Shown here: piece by piece, positions 1 through 7,364 of the stretch
Numbering within the stretch: the first letter of the stretch is position 1
Layout: each line of letters opens with the position of its first letter
NCBI GenBank assembly: GCA_944380695.1
Contig: CALWII010000058.1
Coordinates: 1-10,829 of the forward strand
Reading direction: 5' to 3'
DNA length: 10,829 nt
Origin: an uncultured Clostridia bacterium
GTDB taxonomy: Bacteria > Bacillota > Clostridia > Christensenellales > UBA1242
Position numbers and translations under genes: made by a program
The notes under the pieces: generated by a model
What the model was told of the DNA's origin: nothing
The model's database searches: none
What the model saw: only the letters and a program-made list of their open reading frames with translations

Positions 1-97
1 CATCAGTAGCAAATGCGGGAAAATAATTTTGTTTAATCATATTTGAGATAAAATTAAATAGCTAATTTTATTATTAATATTATTTAGTTAACATTAA
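1..97. other. Left-edge AT-rich non-coding stretch
   Basis: No gene can be assigned here. Short open stretches run in from the left edge on the plus strand and stop at 24-26 and 44-46. Either could be the last codons of a neighbouring gene, but they are too short to judge. An all-A/T inverted repeat (50-56 with 63-69, 6-base loop) lies downstream of the minus-strand gene. It has no G/C-rich stem and is at best a weak terminator. Confidence 0.4.
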
Positions 98-1540
98 TTA
101 TCTTTTAAACGAAGTGTCATTTTTAAATTCTGCCTCTGTTTCGGTGTTCAAAAAAGGTAAAGCGTAGGAAACGTGTTGTGCATCAAAATAAGGCTTGATG
201 TTTTCATCTGTAACCATATTTAAGATTTTTTCTTTTGTTCCAAAAACAGAAAAAAGTTTTTCTTGTAAGTTAAGATCTAACGGAAAATAATATTCCAAAT
301 AGCCTGTATGCTTTAAAACATAATTGGCGTAATATTCTGAAAAATGCGATAATGAAGTTTTTTGTGTTTTGAAAGGGAGGTTTATTTCTGTTGGTATATA
401 CCCGTTTTCTTGCATAGAGGTTATTGTTTCGTTCACAATTTCTTTAATTTTTAATTCCACGCTTTCTGGTAATTTGTCGTGACACTCTTTATAAATTTTT
501 GTCTGGATTTCAATGTAATCTCTGATTTGTTCATCTTTATATTGGCTAGGGTATTGTCTGGCCAAAATTTCTCTTTGTCGATTTTCCATTGTCTGTCTAA
601 AAGAAGAAATAATAACATATCTTAAATAGCTTCTTAAATCAAGCGTTTGTCCTAGTGAATTTCTAATTTGTCCATTAAAATGTCCGATTTTTTTAATTTC
701 TGTTTTATATGCATCGGTAACAAAATGGCTCATAGCAGATGCTCTCTCATTATTGAAAGACGAATGCTTGTATTGTGGTTCTTCACCAAAACCTATGAAT
801 CCATTTAAGTTTGCCAGTAATGGATTGCCCACATTTGCCCCTATAAAGAGAGAAGGGTTTGTTCTTTTTATTTCGTTTATCAATTCAATTTGCTTTTGTA
901 CATCGTTATAGTTTGTGTAAACGACTATGTTGTCATTTCTCATATTTGAAGCTGTGTCAAACTTTAAGTATGGTCTTATTGTGTTGGCGATACATCGTCG
1001 CAAAAATATTTTTATAAAAGGTATAACATTTTCAGCTTTTAAATTTATGTACAACCTACATTCGATTTTGTTTTTTTGTGGTGGAAGGGCCGGAAAAACG
1101 TGAATAAAGTCGTTTGTTGAATATTGTATTGGATCATCTCCGTTTTGTGAAACTAAAAACCTAATACCAGAATTTTTGAATTTTGCATCGTATGTCTCGA
1201 AAATAAATTGTTGGCATTTTTTTGGTGTCATATTTTCTTTTCTGTATTCAGGATTAGTCCTTATTTGTTGAATACTGCTTGATGTTGGCTCACCGTATTT
1301 TTTTTCATCTAGCGTGAGTATATAGTCGTACCACAAATCGTATGAAAATTTGTAAAAGTCCAACAAATCTTCATTTGTAATATAATATGAGGATTTGTTT
1401 ATATTTTTATTTGTCAATAAACCATAAAAGCCAATTACCGTTGGTTCACTTCTTATTGTTTCTTTCAAGTAATTTTTAATGTCTATTTTGGGAGCATTGC
1501 TTATTAGAGATTCTAAAAAAGTTCTTTTTGTTTCTTTCAT
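98..1540 (-). CDS. Hypothetical protein, possible distant HopA1-like family member (480 aa)
   Basis: I do not recognise this gene firmly. It starts at ATG 1540-1538 with a clear AGGAG seven bases upstream and an extended -10 promoter, so it looks like a real, singly transcribed gene. The product has no signal peptide or membrane segment and should be cytosolic. It is rich in Asn, Lys, Tyr and Ile, like its AT-rich neighbours. The central part resembles the HopA1-type fold in its order of motifs: RLYINL at residues 162-167, then RND at 201-203 followed by VVY at 206-208, then GNPLL at 238-242 with GFGEEP at 250-255, then SSFNNER at 260-266. In HopA1-like proteins the matching pattern is an R-x-Y-x-N-L strand, an R-x-D-x-x-V-x-Y strand, and a Pro/Gly loop ending in S-F-x-x-x-R. 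HopA1 is a Pseudomonas type III effector, and related proteins occur in lanthipeptide clusters. No such partner genes are visible here. The 200-residue C-terminal part is unassigned. The family link is inference from memory of motifs. Confidence 0.8.
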   Translation of the reverse strand: MKETKRTFLESLISNAPKIDIKNYLKETIRSEPTVIGFYGLLTNKNINKSSYYITNEDLLDFYKFSYDLWYDYILTLDEKKYGEPTSSSIQQIRTNPEYRKENMTPKKCQQFIFETYDAKFKNSGIRFLVSQNGDDPIQYSTNDFIHVFPALPPQKNKIECRLYINLKAENVIPFIKIFLRRCIANTIRPYLKFDTASNMRNDNIVVYTNYNDVQKQIELINEIKRTNPSLFIGANVGNPLLANLNGFIGFGEEPQYKHSSFNNERASAMSHFVTDAYKTEIKKIGHFNGQIRNSLGQTLDLRSYLRYVIISSFRQTMENRQREILARQYPSQYKDEQIRDYIEIQTKIYKECHDKLPESVELKIKEIVNETITSMQENGYIPTEINLPFKTQKTSLSHFSEYYANYVLKHTGYLEYYFPLDLNLQEKLFSVFGTKEKILNMVTDENIKPYFDAQHVSYALPFLNTETEAEFKNDTSFKR

Positions 1541-1561
1541 TTTAATTCTCCTATGGTTTGT

Positions 1562-1590
1562 ATTATAGCAGAAAAGTTGGTTCTTGTAAA
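1562..1590 (-). promoter_or_regulatory. Sigma-A-type promoter for the 480-aa hypothetical gene
   Basis: On the minus strand, TTTACA (1590-1585) and a perfect TATAAT (1567-1562) are separated by exactly 17 bases. The -10 is preceded by TG one base away, giving an extended -10. Transcription should start near 1555, leaving a leader of about 15 bases that begins almost at the ribosome binding site. Confidence 0.75.
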
Positions 1591-1828
1591 TAGCATTTGT
1601 AAATAATGTCTTATTAAATCATAATATCAGTTTTAAATTTATTTGCTTTTAATTAAATTTAAGTAAAGAATGGCTTTTGGAGAGAGGGTTTAGAAAATAG
1701 AAAAAGAAATTTCATTTTATAGTGATTAATTGAGAAAAGATGGGGATTTTTAACACTTTCCAGTCACGAACCTTTTTAGAAATTCATACAATAGATTGTG
1801 AAAAAAAACTCATTCAAAAGAGGAAAAT
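1591..1828. promoter_or_regulatory. Divergent intergenic region before murA, with a mother-cell-sigma-like promoter candidate
   Basis: This region separates the minus-strand hypothetical gene from murA. It holds two copies of TTAAATTTA (1633-1641 and 1653-1661), 20 bases apart. I found no convincing sigma-A promoter for murA. The best element is CATACAATA at 1785-1793. This fits the sigma K -10 pattern CATANNNTA, with an AC at 1766-1767 and a 17-base gap, and its first eight bases fit the sigma E -10 pattern CATACANT. The -35 side does not fit sigma E well. The murA ribosome binding site is AGAGG just before ATG 1829. Function is inferred only. Confidence 0.35.
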
Positions 1829-3085
1829 ATGTCTAAATTTTTAATTCGTGGCGGTCGCAAACTTTTTGGGGAAATTTCAATTTCAGCGGCTAAAAACTCT
1901 TATTTACCAATTCTTGCAGCGTGTGTGCTTTGTGATGATAAAATTGTTTTACATAATTACCCATATTATACAGATACGGAAAGTATGTGTAAAATTCTTG
2001 CAAGTTTGGGCGCTAGAATTGTTTATTTAGATGATACAATTATAATTGATGGAGCGTCAATTAATTCGTCCAATATTGAAAGCGAACTCGCTTCACAAGT
2101 GAGGTCATCTATTTTTACATTAGGGGCGCTTTTAGGACGATTTAAAAAGGCCAGAGTTGCTTACCCAGGAGGCTGTGAAATAGGGGCAAGACCGATTGAT
2201 ATACATATCGAAAGCTTTCGTAAATTGGGCGTTAAAATTATAGAAAAGCACGGATATATTTATTGTGATGCTTCACAAATGCATTCGGGCAGTGTAGTTT
2301 TAGAGTTTCCAAGTGTTGGCGCTACAGAAAGTTTGATGATGGCAAGTGTTTTTGTAAAGGGACAGACAAAAATTCTTAATGCAGCGAAAGAACCAGAAAT
2401 AGTTGATTTACAAAAATTTTTAAATTCTATGGGCGCAAAAATTTCTGGGGCGGGCACAGGAGAAATTTTGATTAATGGTGTAAGCAAATTAAAAGGGTGT
2501 TCTTTTGTGCCAATTAATGACAGAATAGTTGCTGGGACTTATATGATTGCAACGGTTATGTGTGGAGGCGATGTCACAATAAAAGGAGTTAAAGCTAACC
2601 ATTTGGCATCTTTATTAGACAAACTCGATAAAACCGCTTGCTCTATTACTGTGAAAAATGATAAAATTAGGGTGCAAGCTACAAACAGACCTATGGCTAT
2701 CGGGAAGATTGAAACATCTGTCTATCCCGGGTTGCCAACTGATTTACAAGCGCAGATTTTAGCTCTTCAAACAATTAGTCAGGGAAGTAGTATTGTCTGC
2801 GAAAATGTTTTCGAATCTCGATTTAAACATATCCCAGAACTTGTTAAAATGGGCGCCGATGTTCATATAAAGGATAGAGTTGCTTTTGTCAGGGGTGTCG
2901 AAAAACTTTATGGCGCATCGGTAACAGGTATGGAATTGCGGGGTACGGCTTCTCTGATTTTGGCGGGCCTTGTTGCAGAGGGATATACAACTGTGTCAGG
3001 TTCAAAGCATATTGACAGGGGGTATCGAAAAATAGAAGATGAGCTTGCAAGTTTAGGCGCAGATATAAAAAGGGTGCAAGATTGA
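1829..3085 (+). CDS. murA: UDP-N-acetylglucosamine 1-carboxyvinyltransferase (MurA)
   Basis: MurA transfers enolpyruvate from phosphoenolpyruvate to UDP-GlcNAc, the first committed step of peptidoglycan synthesis, in the cytoplasm. The 418-residue length is normal. The substrate-binding Lys22-Asn23 pair sits in AAKNS near the N terminus, and R92 in the QVRSS motif matches the family's conserved arginine. The catalytic cysteine is C116 in PGGCEIGARP (Cys115 in E. coli), which is the residue alkylated by fosfomycin, so the enzyme should be active and fosfomycin-sensitive at that site. The catalytic Asp lies in LPTDLQAQ. The start ATG is preceded by AGAGG. The stop codon overlaps the divIB start, so the two are probably translationally coupled. 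Low-GC Gram-positives often carry two MurA paralogues, and I cannot say which one this is. Its place beside the division and sporulation genes suggests a role in septal or cortex peptidoglycan. Confidence 0.95.
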   Translation: MSKFLIRGGRKLFGEISISAAKNSYLPILAACVLCDDKIVLHNYPYYTDTESMCKILASLGARIVYLDDTIIIDGASINSSNIESELASQVRSSIFTLGALLGRFKKARVAYPGGCEIGARPIDIHIESFRKLGVKIIEKHGYIYCDASQMHSGSVVLEFPSVGATESLMMASVFVKGQTKILNAAKEPEIVDLQKFLNSMGAKISGAGTGEILINGVSKLKGCSFVPINDRIVAGTYMIATVMCGGDVTIKGVKANHLASLLDKLDKTACSITVKNDKIRVQATNRPMAIGKIETSVYPGLPTDLQAQILALQTISQGSSIVCENVFESRFKHIPELVKMGADVHIKDRVAFVRGVEKLYGASVTGMELRGTASLILAGLVAEGYTTVSGSKHIDRGYRKIEDELASLGADIKRVQD

Positions 3086-3894
3086 AAAAAAAGTTAATTA
3101 TTGCAATTAGTGTGATTATTGTTGTTTTGGTGACGATTGTTTCACTGTCTTTTACTTTGTTTACTGTGCAAAATGTCGAAATAGATATGCGGACAAGCTC
3201 ATCAATTGAGATTTCATCTGACGAGATTTTAAAATCAGCACAAATTAGTAAAGGCAGAAACATTTTTTTTCTTGATAAGGAGCAAATGATTCAAAATATA
3301 GAAAAAAGTTGCCCGACGCTTGAAGTTATTAATATTGAAACTAAATTTCCTTCCAAATTAATCTTTCATTTGGCAGAAAGAACGCCATTTTATGCTATAT
3401 CCTGTGATGAAGGTTACTTATATCTTGACAAAGATTTAAAAGTATTGCAAAAATCAAATAATTTCGAAGATTTGGTTTTGATTGATGGGAAATTGAACTT
3501 GGATATTGGTGATTTTGCTGAACTAACCGCACTTAAGAATCTTTATGACGCTTTTTTGGTTAATGGAAGAACGCCAGCACAAGCGCTTGCGACATTTAAC
3601 AAATTGGAATATTTTGAAAGCGAAAATGAAGTTTATCATTCCACTGAAATAGGCATAAAACTTACTATGATTTCAGGGAGAGAGGTTTATTTGCATAATT
3701 GTACATATGAACTTGAAAACAAACTTGCGAAGTTTTATGCTGTTTTAGGTAATATTTTTCAACTCTCTGACAAACTTTCAAGTGAAGTACTCACAAACAG
3801 CGAAATTCATATCAACAACTTTATAGCCACATCAGAGGGCGGGCAGACTTGTTATTTTTATTTAGTCTACAACGGTGAAAAAGTAACAATTTGA
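3082..3894 (+). CDS. divIB: Cell division protein DivIB/FtsQ
   Basis: DivIB (FtsQ in Gram-negatives) is a bitopic membrane protein of the divisome that acts with FtsL and DivIC to control septal peptidoglycan synthesis. The 270-residue product has a short Lys-rich cytoplasmic start, one hydrophobic segment at about residues 5-27, a POTRA-like region at about 28-100 that includes GRNIFFLD (58-65) and the FPSKLIFHLAERTPF stretch (89-103), and then an extracytoplasmic beta domain to the C terminus. The start is TTG at 3082, overlapping the murA TGA as TTGA, with an AGGGTG ribosome binding site inside the end of murA. No ATG near the start would keep the membrane segment. The sequence is divergent, as is usual for this family. 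The family call rests on architecture, the conserved POTRA-end motif and position just before ftsA. Confidence 0.88.
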   Translation: MKKKLIIAISVIIVVLVTIVSLSFTLFTVQNVEIDMRTSSSIEISSDEILKSAQISKGRNIFFLDKEQMIQNIEKSCPTLEVINIETKFPSKLIFHLAERTPFYAISCDEGYLYLDKDLKVLQKSNNFEDLVLIDGKLNLDIGDFAELTALKNLYDAFLVNGRTPAQALATFNKLEYFESENEVYHSTEIGIKLTMISGREVYLHNCTYELENKLAKFYAVLGNIFQLSDKLSSEVLTNSEIHINNFIATSEGGQTCYFYLVYNGEKVTI

Positions 3895-3933
3895 AAATAT
3901 ATGCAAAAAAATTAATATTTATAAATTTTTTGT

Positions 3934-3962
3934 TTGACAATTTATTTTTAATATAGTAAAAT
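3934..3962 (+). promoter_or_regulatory. Sigma-A-type promoter for ftsA
   Basis: A perfect TTGACA (3934-3939) and TAAAAT (3957-3962, five of six) are separated by 17 bases. Transcription would start near 3969, only about 10 bases before the ftsA ATG and right at the AGGTG ribosome binding site. Confidence 0.65.
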
Positions 3963-3978
3963 TTAGGCAGGTGAACAA

Positions 3979-5100
3979 ATGAGAGGGAAACAAGTAGTAG
4001 TTTTAGAAATTGGCTCTTCACAATTAAGAGTCGTAGTTGCTAGATTAGGACTTAATGGCTCATTGCTTATTAAAGACCAAGCTGTTAAAGTATATGATGG
4101 TTATTTTCAAGGCGAATTTGTCGAGCCGAGTAAATTACCTCCTATTCTTTTTGACCTTTTTAACTCTATTGATTATAAGAAAAACAAGTATTTTAAGAAG
4201 CTTTTTGTTTCTTTGCCAGCAGAAATGACGAATGTTCAAATAGTTTCTGCCACTGTTAATGTTGAAGGTTTAGGCAAAGTTACCAAAAATGATGTTGATG
4301 CATTAAATTCCCAAGCTCTCGAAAAGGTGAAAGCCCCAGATGTAGAAATAGTGTTTTCGTCTCCAATGAATTTTTGTGTTGATAATGTAAATATTGATGA
4401 TCCCGTAGGCAAAAAAGGTAGAATTGTTACTGCAGAATTTTCAATTGTTTCTTGTTCAAAAAAATATATTGTCAATTTCAATTCAATATTAGCTGATTTA
4501 GGATTCGAGACAGTTGAGTATATCAGCGAACCACTTGCAGCAGGGCTGACTGTTATTCCTGAAGAGGAAAGAGAAGATGGTGCGTTATTGATTGATATAG
4601 GGCAGTTGTCGACAAGTGTTGCACAAATTAAAGGGAATGGTTTGACGAGTTTGACTTCTTTTTCTCTAGGCGGTGGGCATATTACTAATGACCTTTCAGA
4701 AGCATTTGAACTCTCTTTTGAGAATGCAGAAAATTTGAAGAAAATGGTTGTGATTTCCGTGGAGGCAGAGCCACTTGATTATTATGATTTAGTTACTGTT
4801 GAAGGAAAGATTGAAAGGATTTTGCAAGATGATGCTAATAAAGTTGTTGCATACAGACTTGAAACAATAGCATCTGCGATAAATCAGTGCTTAATGATGC
4901 AAGGCATTTCCTTGTCCAACTATATTCCTATATATCTTATTGGCGGAGGTGCGAGCAAGATAAAAGGTGGAAAAGATTTTTTAGCAAAGTGCATCAGCAA
5001 AAATGTAACTTTGGGACAATCTCCTTTCCCGGGGAAAGATAAACCTGAACAAGCTATGATATTTTCTTTGGCAAACTTTGCATTAAAAAATTGCGATTAA
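3979..5100 (+). CDS. ftsA: Cell division protein FtsA-like actin homologue, short form
   Basis: FtsA is an actin-like ATPase that tethers FtsZ filaments to the membrane and recruits later divisome proteins. The family call rests on position directly before ftsZ and on the actin-fold layout: a phosphate-1 loop LEIGSSQLR (9-17), an SHS2-type region at about 84-162, a phosphate-2 loop IDIGQLSTSV (205-214), SLGGGHIT (229-236) with DLSEAF after it, and an adenosine-loop GGGASKIKGG (322-331). Two things are odd. The phosphate loops are weakened: Glu10 stands where the family usually has Asp, and GQLST replaces the usual glycine/threonine-rich GGGTT. The protein also ends at residue 373, just after the core motif AMIFSLANFAL, so the flexible tail and amphipathic membrane-targeting helix of typical FtsA (about 420 residues in E. 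coli) are missing. The TAA stop at 5098-5100 is followed by a separate ftsZ promoter. The start ATG has AGGTG five bases upstream. Confidence 0.88.
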   Translation: MRGKQVVVLEIGSSQLRVVVARLGLNGSLLIKDQAVKVYDGYFQGEFVEPSKLPPILFDLFNSIDYKKNKYFKKLFVSLPAEMTNVQIVSATVNVEGLGKVTKNDVDALNSQALEKVKAPDVEIVFSSPMNFCVDNVNIDDPVGKKGRIVTAEFSIVSCSKKYIVNFNSILADLGFETVEYISEPLAAGLTVIPEEEREDGALLIDIGQLSTSVAQIKGNGLTSLTSFSLGGGHITNDLSEAFELSFENAENLKKMVVISVEAEPLDYYDLVTVEGKIERILQDDANKVVAYRLETIASAINQCLMMQGISLSNYIPIYLIGGGASKIKGGKDFLAKCISKNVTLGQSPFPGKDKPEQAMIFSLANFALKNCD

Positions 5101-5112
5101 GCATTAATTTGC

Positions 5113-5141
5113 TTGCAAAATATCTCAAAATAAACTATAAT
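5113..5141 (+). promoter_or_regulatory. Sigma-A-type promoter for ftsZ
   Basis: TTGCAA (5113-5118, four of six) and a perfect TATAAT (5136-5141) are separated by 17 bases in the ftsA-ftsZ gap. Predicted start is near 5148, with a leader of about 16 bases carrying AAGGAG (5153-5158). This would let ftsZ be expressed above the level of ftsA. Confidence 0.7.
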
Positions 5142-5163
5142 TTTTATAAAATAAGGAGCAAAA

Positions 5164-6348
5164 ATGGAAAACAATAATTCTTCAAATGCAACTTCATTTG
5201 CAAAAATCAAAGTAGTCGGTGTCGGTGGCGGCGGAAATAACGCTGTAAACAGAATGATTGAAGCAGGGGTGGATTCTGCCGAATTTGTCGCTGTTAACAC
5301 AGATAAGCAAGCTCTTGTTGTAAGCAAAGCACCTATAAGATTGCAAATCGGCGAAAGACTTACAGGTGGGTTAGGTGCAGGTGGAATACCTGAGGTTGGG
5401 CAAAAGTCCGCAGAAGAAAGTAAAGAACATATCACAGAAATGTTAAAAGGCTCGCATCTTGTCTTTATTACTGCTGGTATGGGTGGAGGAACAGGAACAG
5501 GTGCCGCTCCCGTTGTCGCAAGAATTGCAAAGGAAATGGGGATTTTGACTATCGCCGTGGTTACAAAACCTTTTGCTTTTGAAAGCAGAGTAAGAGCAGA
5601 AAATGCTAATAAAGGTATTGAAGAGCTTAAAAAATATGTAGATACTATGGTCATTATTCCAAATGAAAGACTTTTCCAAATCGTTCCTAAAAAGACGCCT
5701 ATTTTGGAAGCTTTTAGATATGCTGATGATGTTCTTCGTCAAGGTATTCAAGGTATTTCTGATTTAATTGCTAAACCAGGGCTCATTAACCTTGACTTTG
5801 CTGATGTAAAGACTATTATGCAAAACAAAGGTTTAGCTCATATGGGGATTGGGCACGGAAAAGGTGAGAACAAAGCTTTGGAAGCTGTTAAACAAGCCGT
5901 AGCTAGTCCACTTATTGAGACGACGATTGAAGGGGCAAAAGGATTACTACTTAATGTTAAGGGTGGAATTGATTTAACCCAGGAAGATGTCAGCGAAGTG
6001 GCAATGCTGGTACAAGAGGTTATTGACCCAAGTTGCGTTGTTATTTTTGGTAATAGTATTGATATGGATATGAATGATGAACTTGAAGTAACAATCATAG
6101 CAACAGGTTTCCCTAATCCAGAAGACAAACCAAAAGAGACAGAAGCTGATGAGGCTAGAGATTTTAATCCAGACTTTGCTGAAAAAGAGTCAGGGCTTAA
6201 AGGTTTGAGCTCTTTGAAAACTATGCAGGAACAACCAAAACCAGAAGTTTCTGTAAAAAAAGATGATTCAAATGTTTCTTCAAGAGTAGAGGTAGATGCT
6301 TCAATTCCTGCGTGGCTACGACAATTAAGAAATAAGAAAAAACAATAA
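5164..6348 (+). CDS. ftsZ: Cell division GTPase FtsZ
   Basis: FtsZ is the tubulin homologue that polymerises with GTP into the cytokinetic ring at mid-cell, or near the pole during sporulation. The 394-residue product has the N-terminal nucleotide-binding start VGVGGGGNNAV (18-28), the tubulin signature GGGTGTG (107-113), the T7 synergy loop NLDFADV (209-215) whose aspartates complete the GTPase site of the next subunit, a charged linker at about 320-377, and the conserved C-terminal peptide DASIPAWLR (378-386) followed by a basic tail. That peptide binds FtsA, SepF and other partners. All catalytic residues appear intact and the length is normal. The ATG has AAGGAG five bases upstream and a dedicated promoter, and transcription should end at the terminator at 6459-6489. 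Confidence 0.98.
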   Translation: MENNNSSNATSFAKIKVVGVGGGGNNAVNRMIEAGVDSAEFVAVNTDKQALVVSKAPIRLQIGERLTGGLGAGGIPEVGQKSAEESKEHITEMLKGSHLVFITAGMGGGTGTGAAPVVARIAKEMGILTIAVVTKPFAFESRVRAENANKGIEELKKYVDTMVIIPNERLFQIVPKKTPILEAFRYADDVLRQGIQGISDLIAKPGLINLDFADVKTIMQNKGLAHMGIGHGKGENKALEAVKQAVASPLIETTIEGAKGLLLNVKGGIDLTQEDVSEVAMLVQEVIDPSCVVIFGNSIDMDMNDELEVTIIATGFPNPEDKPKETEADEARDFNPDFAEKESGLKGLSSLKTMQEQPKPEVSVKKDDSNVSSRVEVDASIPAWLRQLRNKKKQ

Positions 6349-6458
6349 TTATTATTTATAACAGCACAACATTGTTAATATTTGACTTTTACTTAAATTA
6401 AAGTAAGGGCAGAATAAATAGGCAATGTAAAGTTTGGAGATGTATTTCTACAAAATTG
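6349..6458. other. ftsZ-spoIIGA spacer, terminator-proximal part
   Basis: No gene is seen. The stretch holds an inverted repeat TTACTT/AAGTAA (6389-6394 with 6401-6406). It also holds TTGACT (6382-6387) with CAGAAT (6410-6415) 22 bases downstream. That spacing recalls the unusual Spo0A-activated spoIIG promoter of B. subtilis. The minus-strand reading of 6381-6388 contains GTCAAA, the core of a Spo0A box. These elements lie upstream of a terminator, so their role is uncertain. Confidence 0.3.
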
Positions 6459-6489
6459 AACACGATTTACTTTAAGTCGTGTTTTTTTT
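6459..6489 (+). terminator. Intrinsic terminator after ftsZ
   Basis: A seven-base-pair stem AACACGA (6459-6465) with TCGTGTT (6477-6483) encloses an 11-base loop and runs into eight T residues (6482-6489). It should end ftsAZ transcription 110 bases after the ftsZ stop. Confidence 0.8.
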
Positions 6490-6543
6490 ATTATTAATTT
6501 TTTATATTTCTACTTTAAAATGTAAAGGTGTTTAGGGGAATTT

Positions 6544-7353
6544 ATGGAAATAATTGTTGAATACGCCATATTTGTTAATTTTATTTTAGATTATTTTTTA
6601 CTGAAAGCGTGTGCAAAACTTTTTAAAGTTGAGGCAAAGTGGTGGTTTGTCAGTTGTTTGTTTGGAAGTGTAATGGCTGTCTTAATGCCTTTATTTAATT
6701 TTCCACTCATTGTTAATATTTTTGCAACAATTTTGGTAGGAATTATTATGGTTTGTATAAGCTTCCCGGTGAAACACTTTAAAGACTTTTTCTTTTATGG
6801 TTTTGGGTTAATTTTTTTAACTTTTGTTTTTGGGGGAGCTTCACAACTTATAACAAATTGGTTTGGTCAGGTTAGCACTTTTATTATTTGTTTAGTTGCG
6901 TTGTGTCTATATATTCTTCTTTCATTGTTATTTAAAAAACTTGCTAGAAAAAGAATTTTAGATTCGTTTATTTGTAGTGTCCAAATTAAATGTAAAAATA
7001 AAATCGTTGAAGAAATTGGTTATTTTGATAGTGGTAATGTTTTGTATGACCCCATTACATCTGCGCCTATTGTTTTAATTTCAAAAGAAGTTTTTCAAAA
7101 AATAGTTGGCGAAGACTATCTGTTTTATGTTTTAAAAAAAGAAAAAGCAAAATCTCTTCCTTACGGGCATTTTATCAGAGTCGGTTCTGCAATATCGAAA
7201 GGAGATATGCTGGTTTTTATGGCAGACAAACTTACCGTTTCAGAAAAAGGTCAGCACGCCAAAGTTTTTAAAAATACACTTTTAGGTTTAAGTCTTGCTG
7301 ATTTTTCAAAAAACTTAAATTCAGGTGTTCTTTTGCACAGTAGTTTAAATTAA
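6544..7353 (+). CDS. spoIIGA: Sporulation sigma-E factor-processing peptidase SpoIIGA
   Basis: SpoIIGA is the septal-membrane aspartic protease that removes the pro-sequence of pro-sigma E in the mother cell after a signal from the forespore (SpoIIR). The 269-residue product has an N-terminal half of about five hydrophobic segments (roughly residues 4-20, 34-51, 55-74, 83-97 and 109-131) and a soluble C-terminal protease half. The catalytic aspartate is D162 in FDSGN (161-165), matching the D-(S/T)-G-N active site of the family (Asp183 in B. subtilis), followed by LYDP. The C-terminal LLGLSLADFSKNLNSG also fits the family. It is about 40 residues shorter than the B. subtilis protein, which is common in clostridia. 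The ATG is preceded by AGGGGAA. It lies 11 bases before sigE, its substrate, so the two are co-transcribed. Confidence 0.96.
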   Translation: MEIIVEYAIFVNFILDYFLLKACAKLFKVEAKWWFVSCLFGSVMAVLMPLFNFPLIVNIFATILVGIIMVCISFPVKHFKDFFFYGFGLIFLTFVFGGASQLITNWFGQVSTFIICLVALCLYILLSLLFKKLARKRILDSFICSVQIKCKNKIVEEIGYFDSGNVLYDPITSAPIVLISKEVFQKIVGEDYLFYVLKKEKAKSLPYGHFIRVGSAISKGDMLVFMADKLTVSEKGQHAKVFKNTLLGLSLADFSKNLNSGVLLHSSLN

Positions 7354-7364
7354 AGGAGAAAATA

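Noticed and set aside
2889..3263. Minus-strand open frame across the murA-divIB junction
   Set aside because: It is antisense to the conserved end of murA and the divIB membrane segment, and its hydrophobic content is explained by that.
3906..3931. AT-only inverted repeat after divIB as a terminator
   Set aside because: It has no G/C pairs and sits in a poly-A/T stretch where such pairings are common by chance.
5097..5654. Long minus-strand open frame opposite ftsZ
   Set aside because: It mirrors the codon pattern of ftsZ, is rich in Pro, Thr and Ala runs from the reverse of Gly codons, has no ribosome binding site and matches no family I know.
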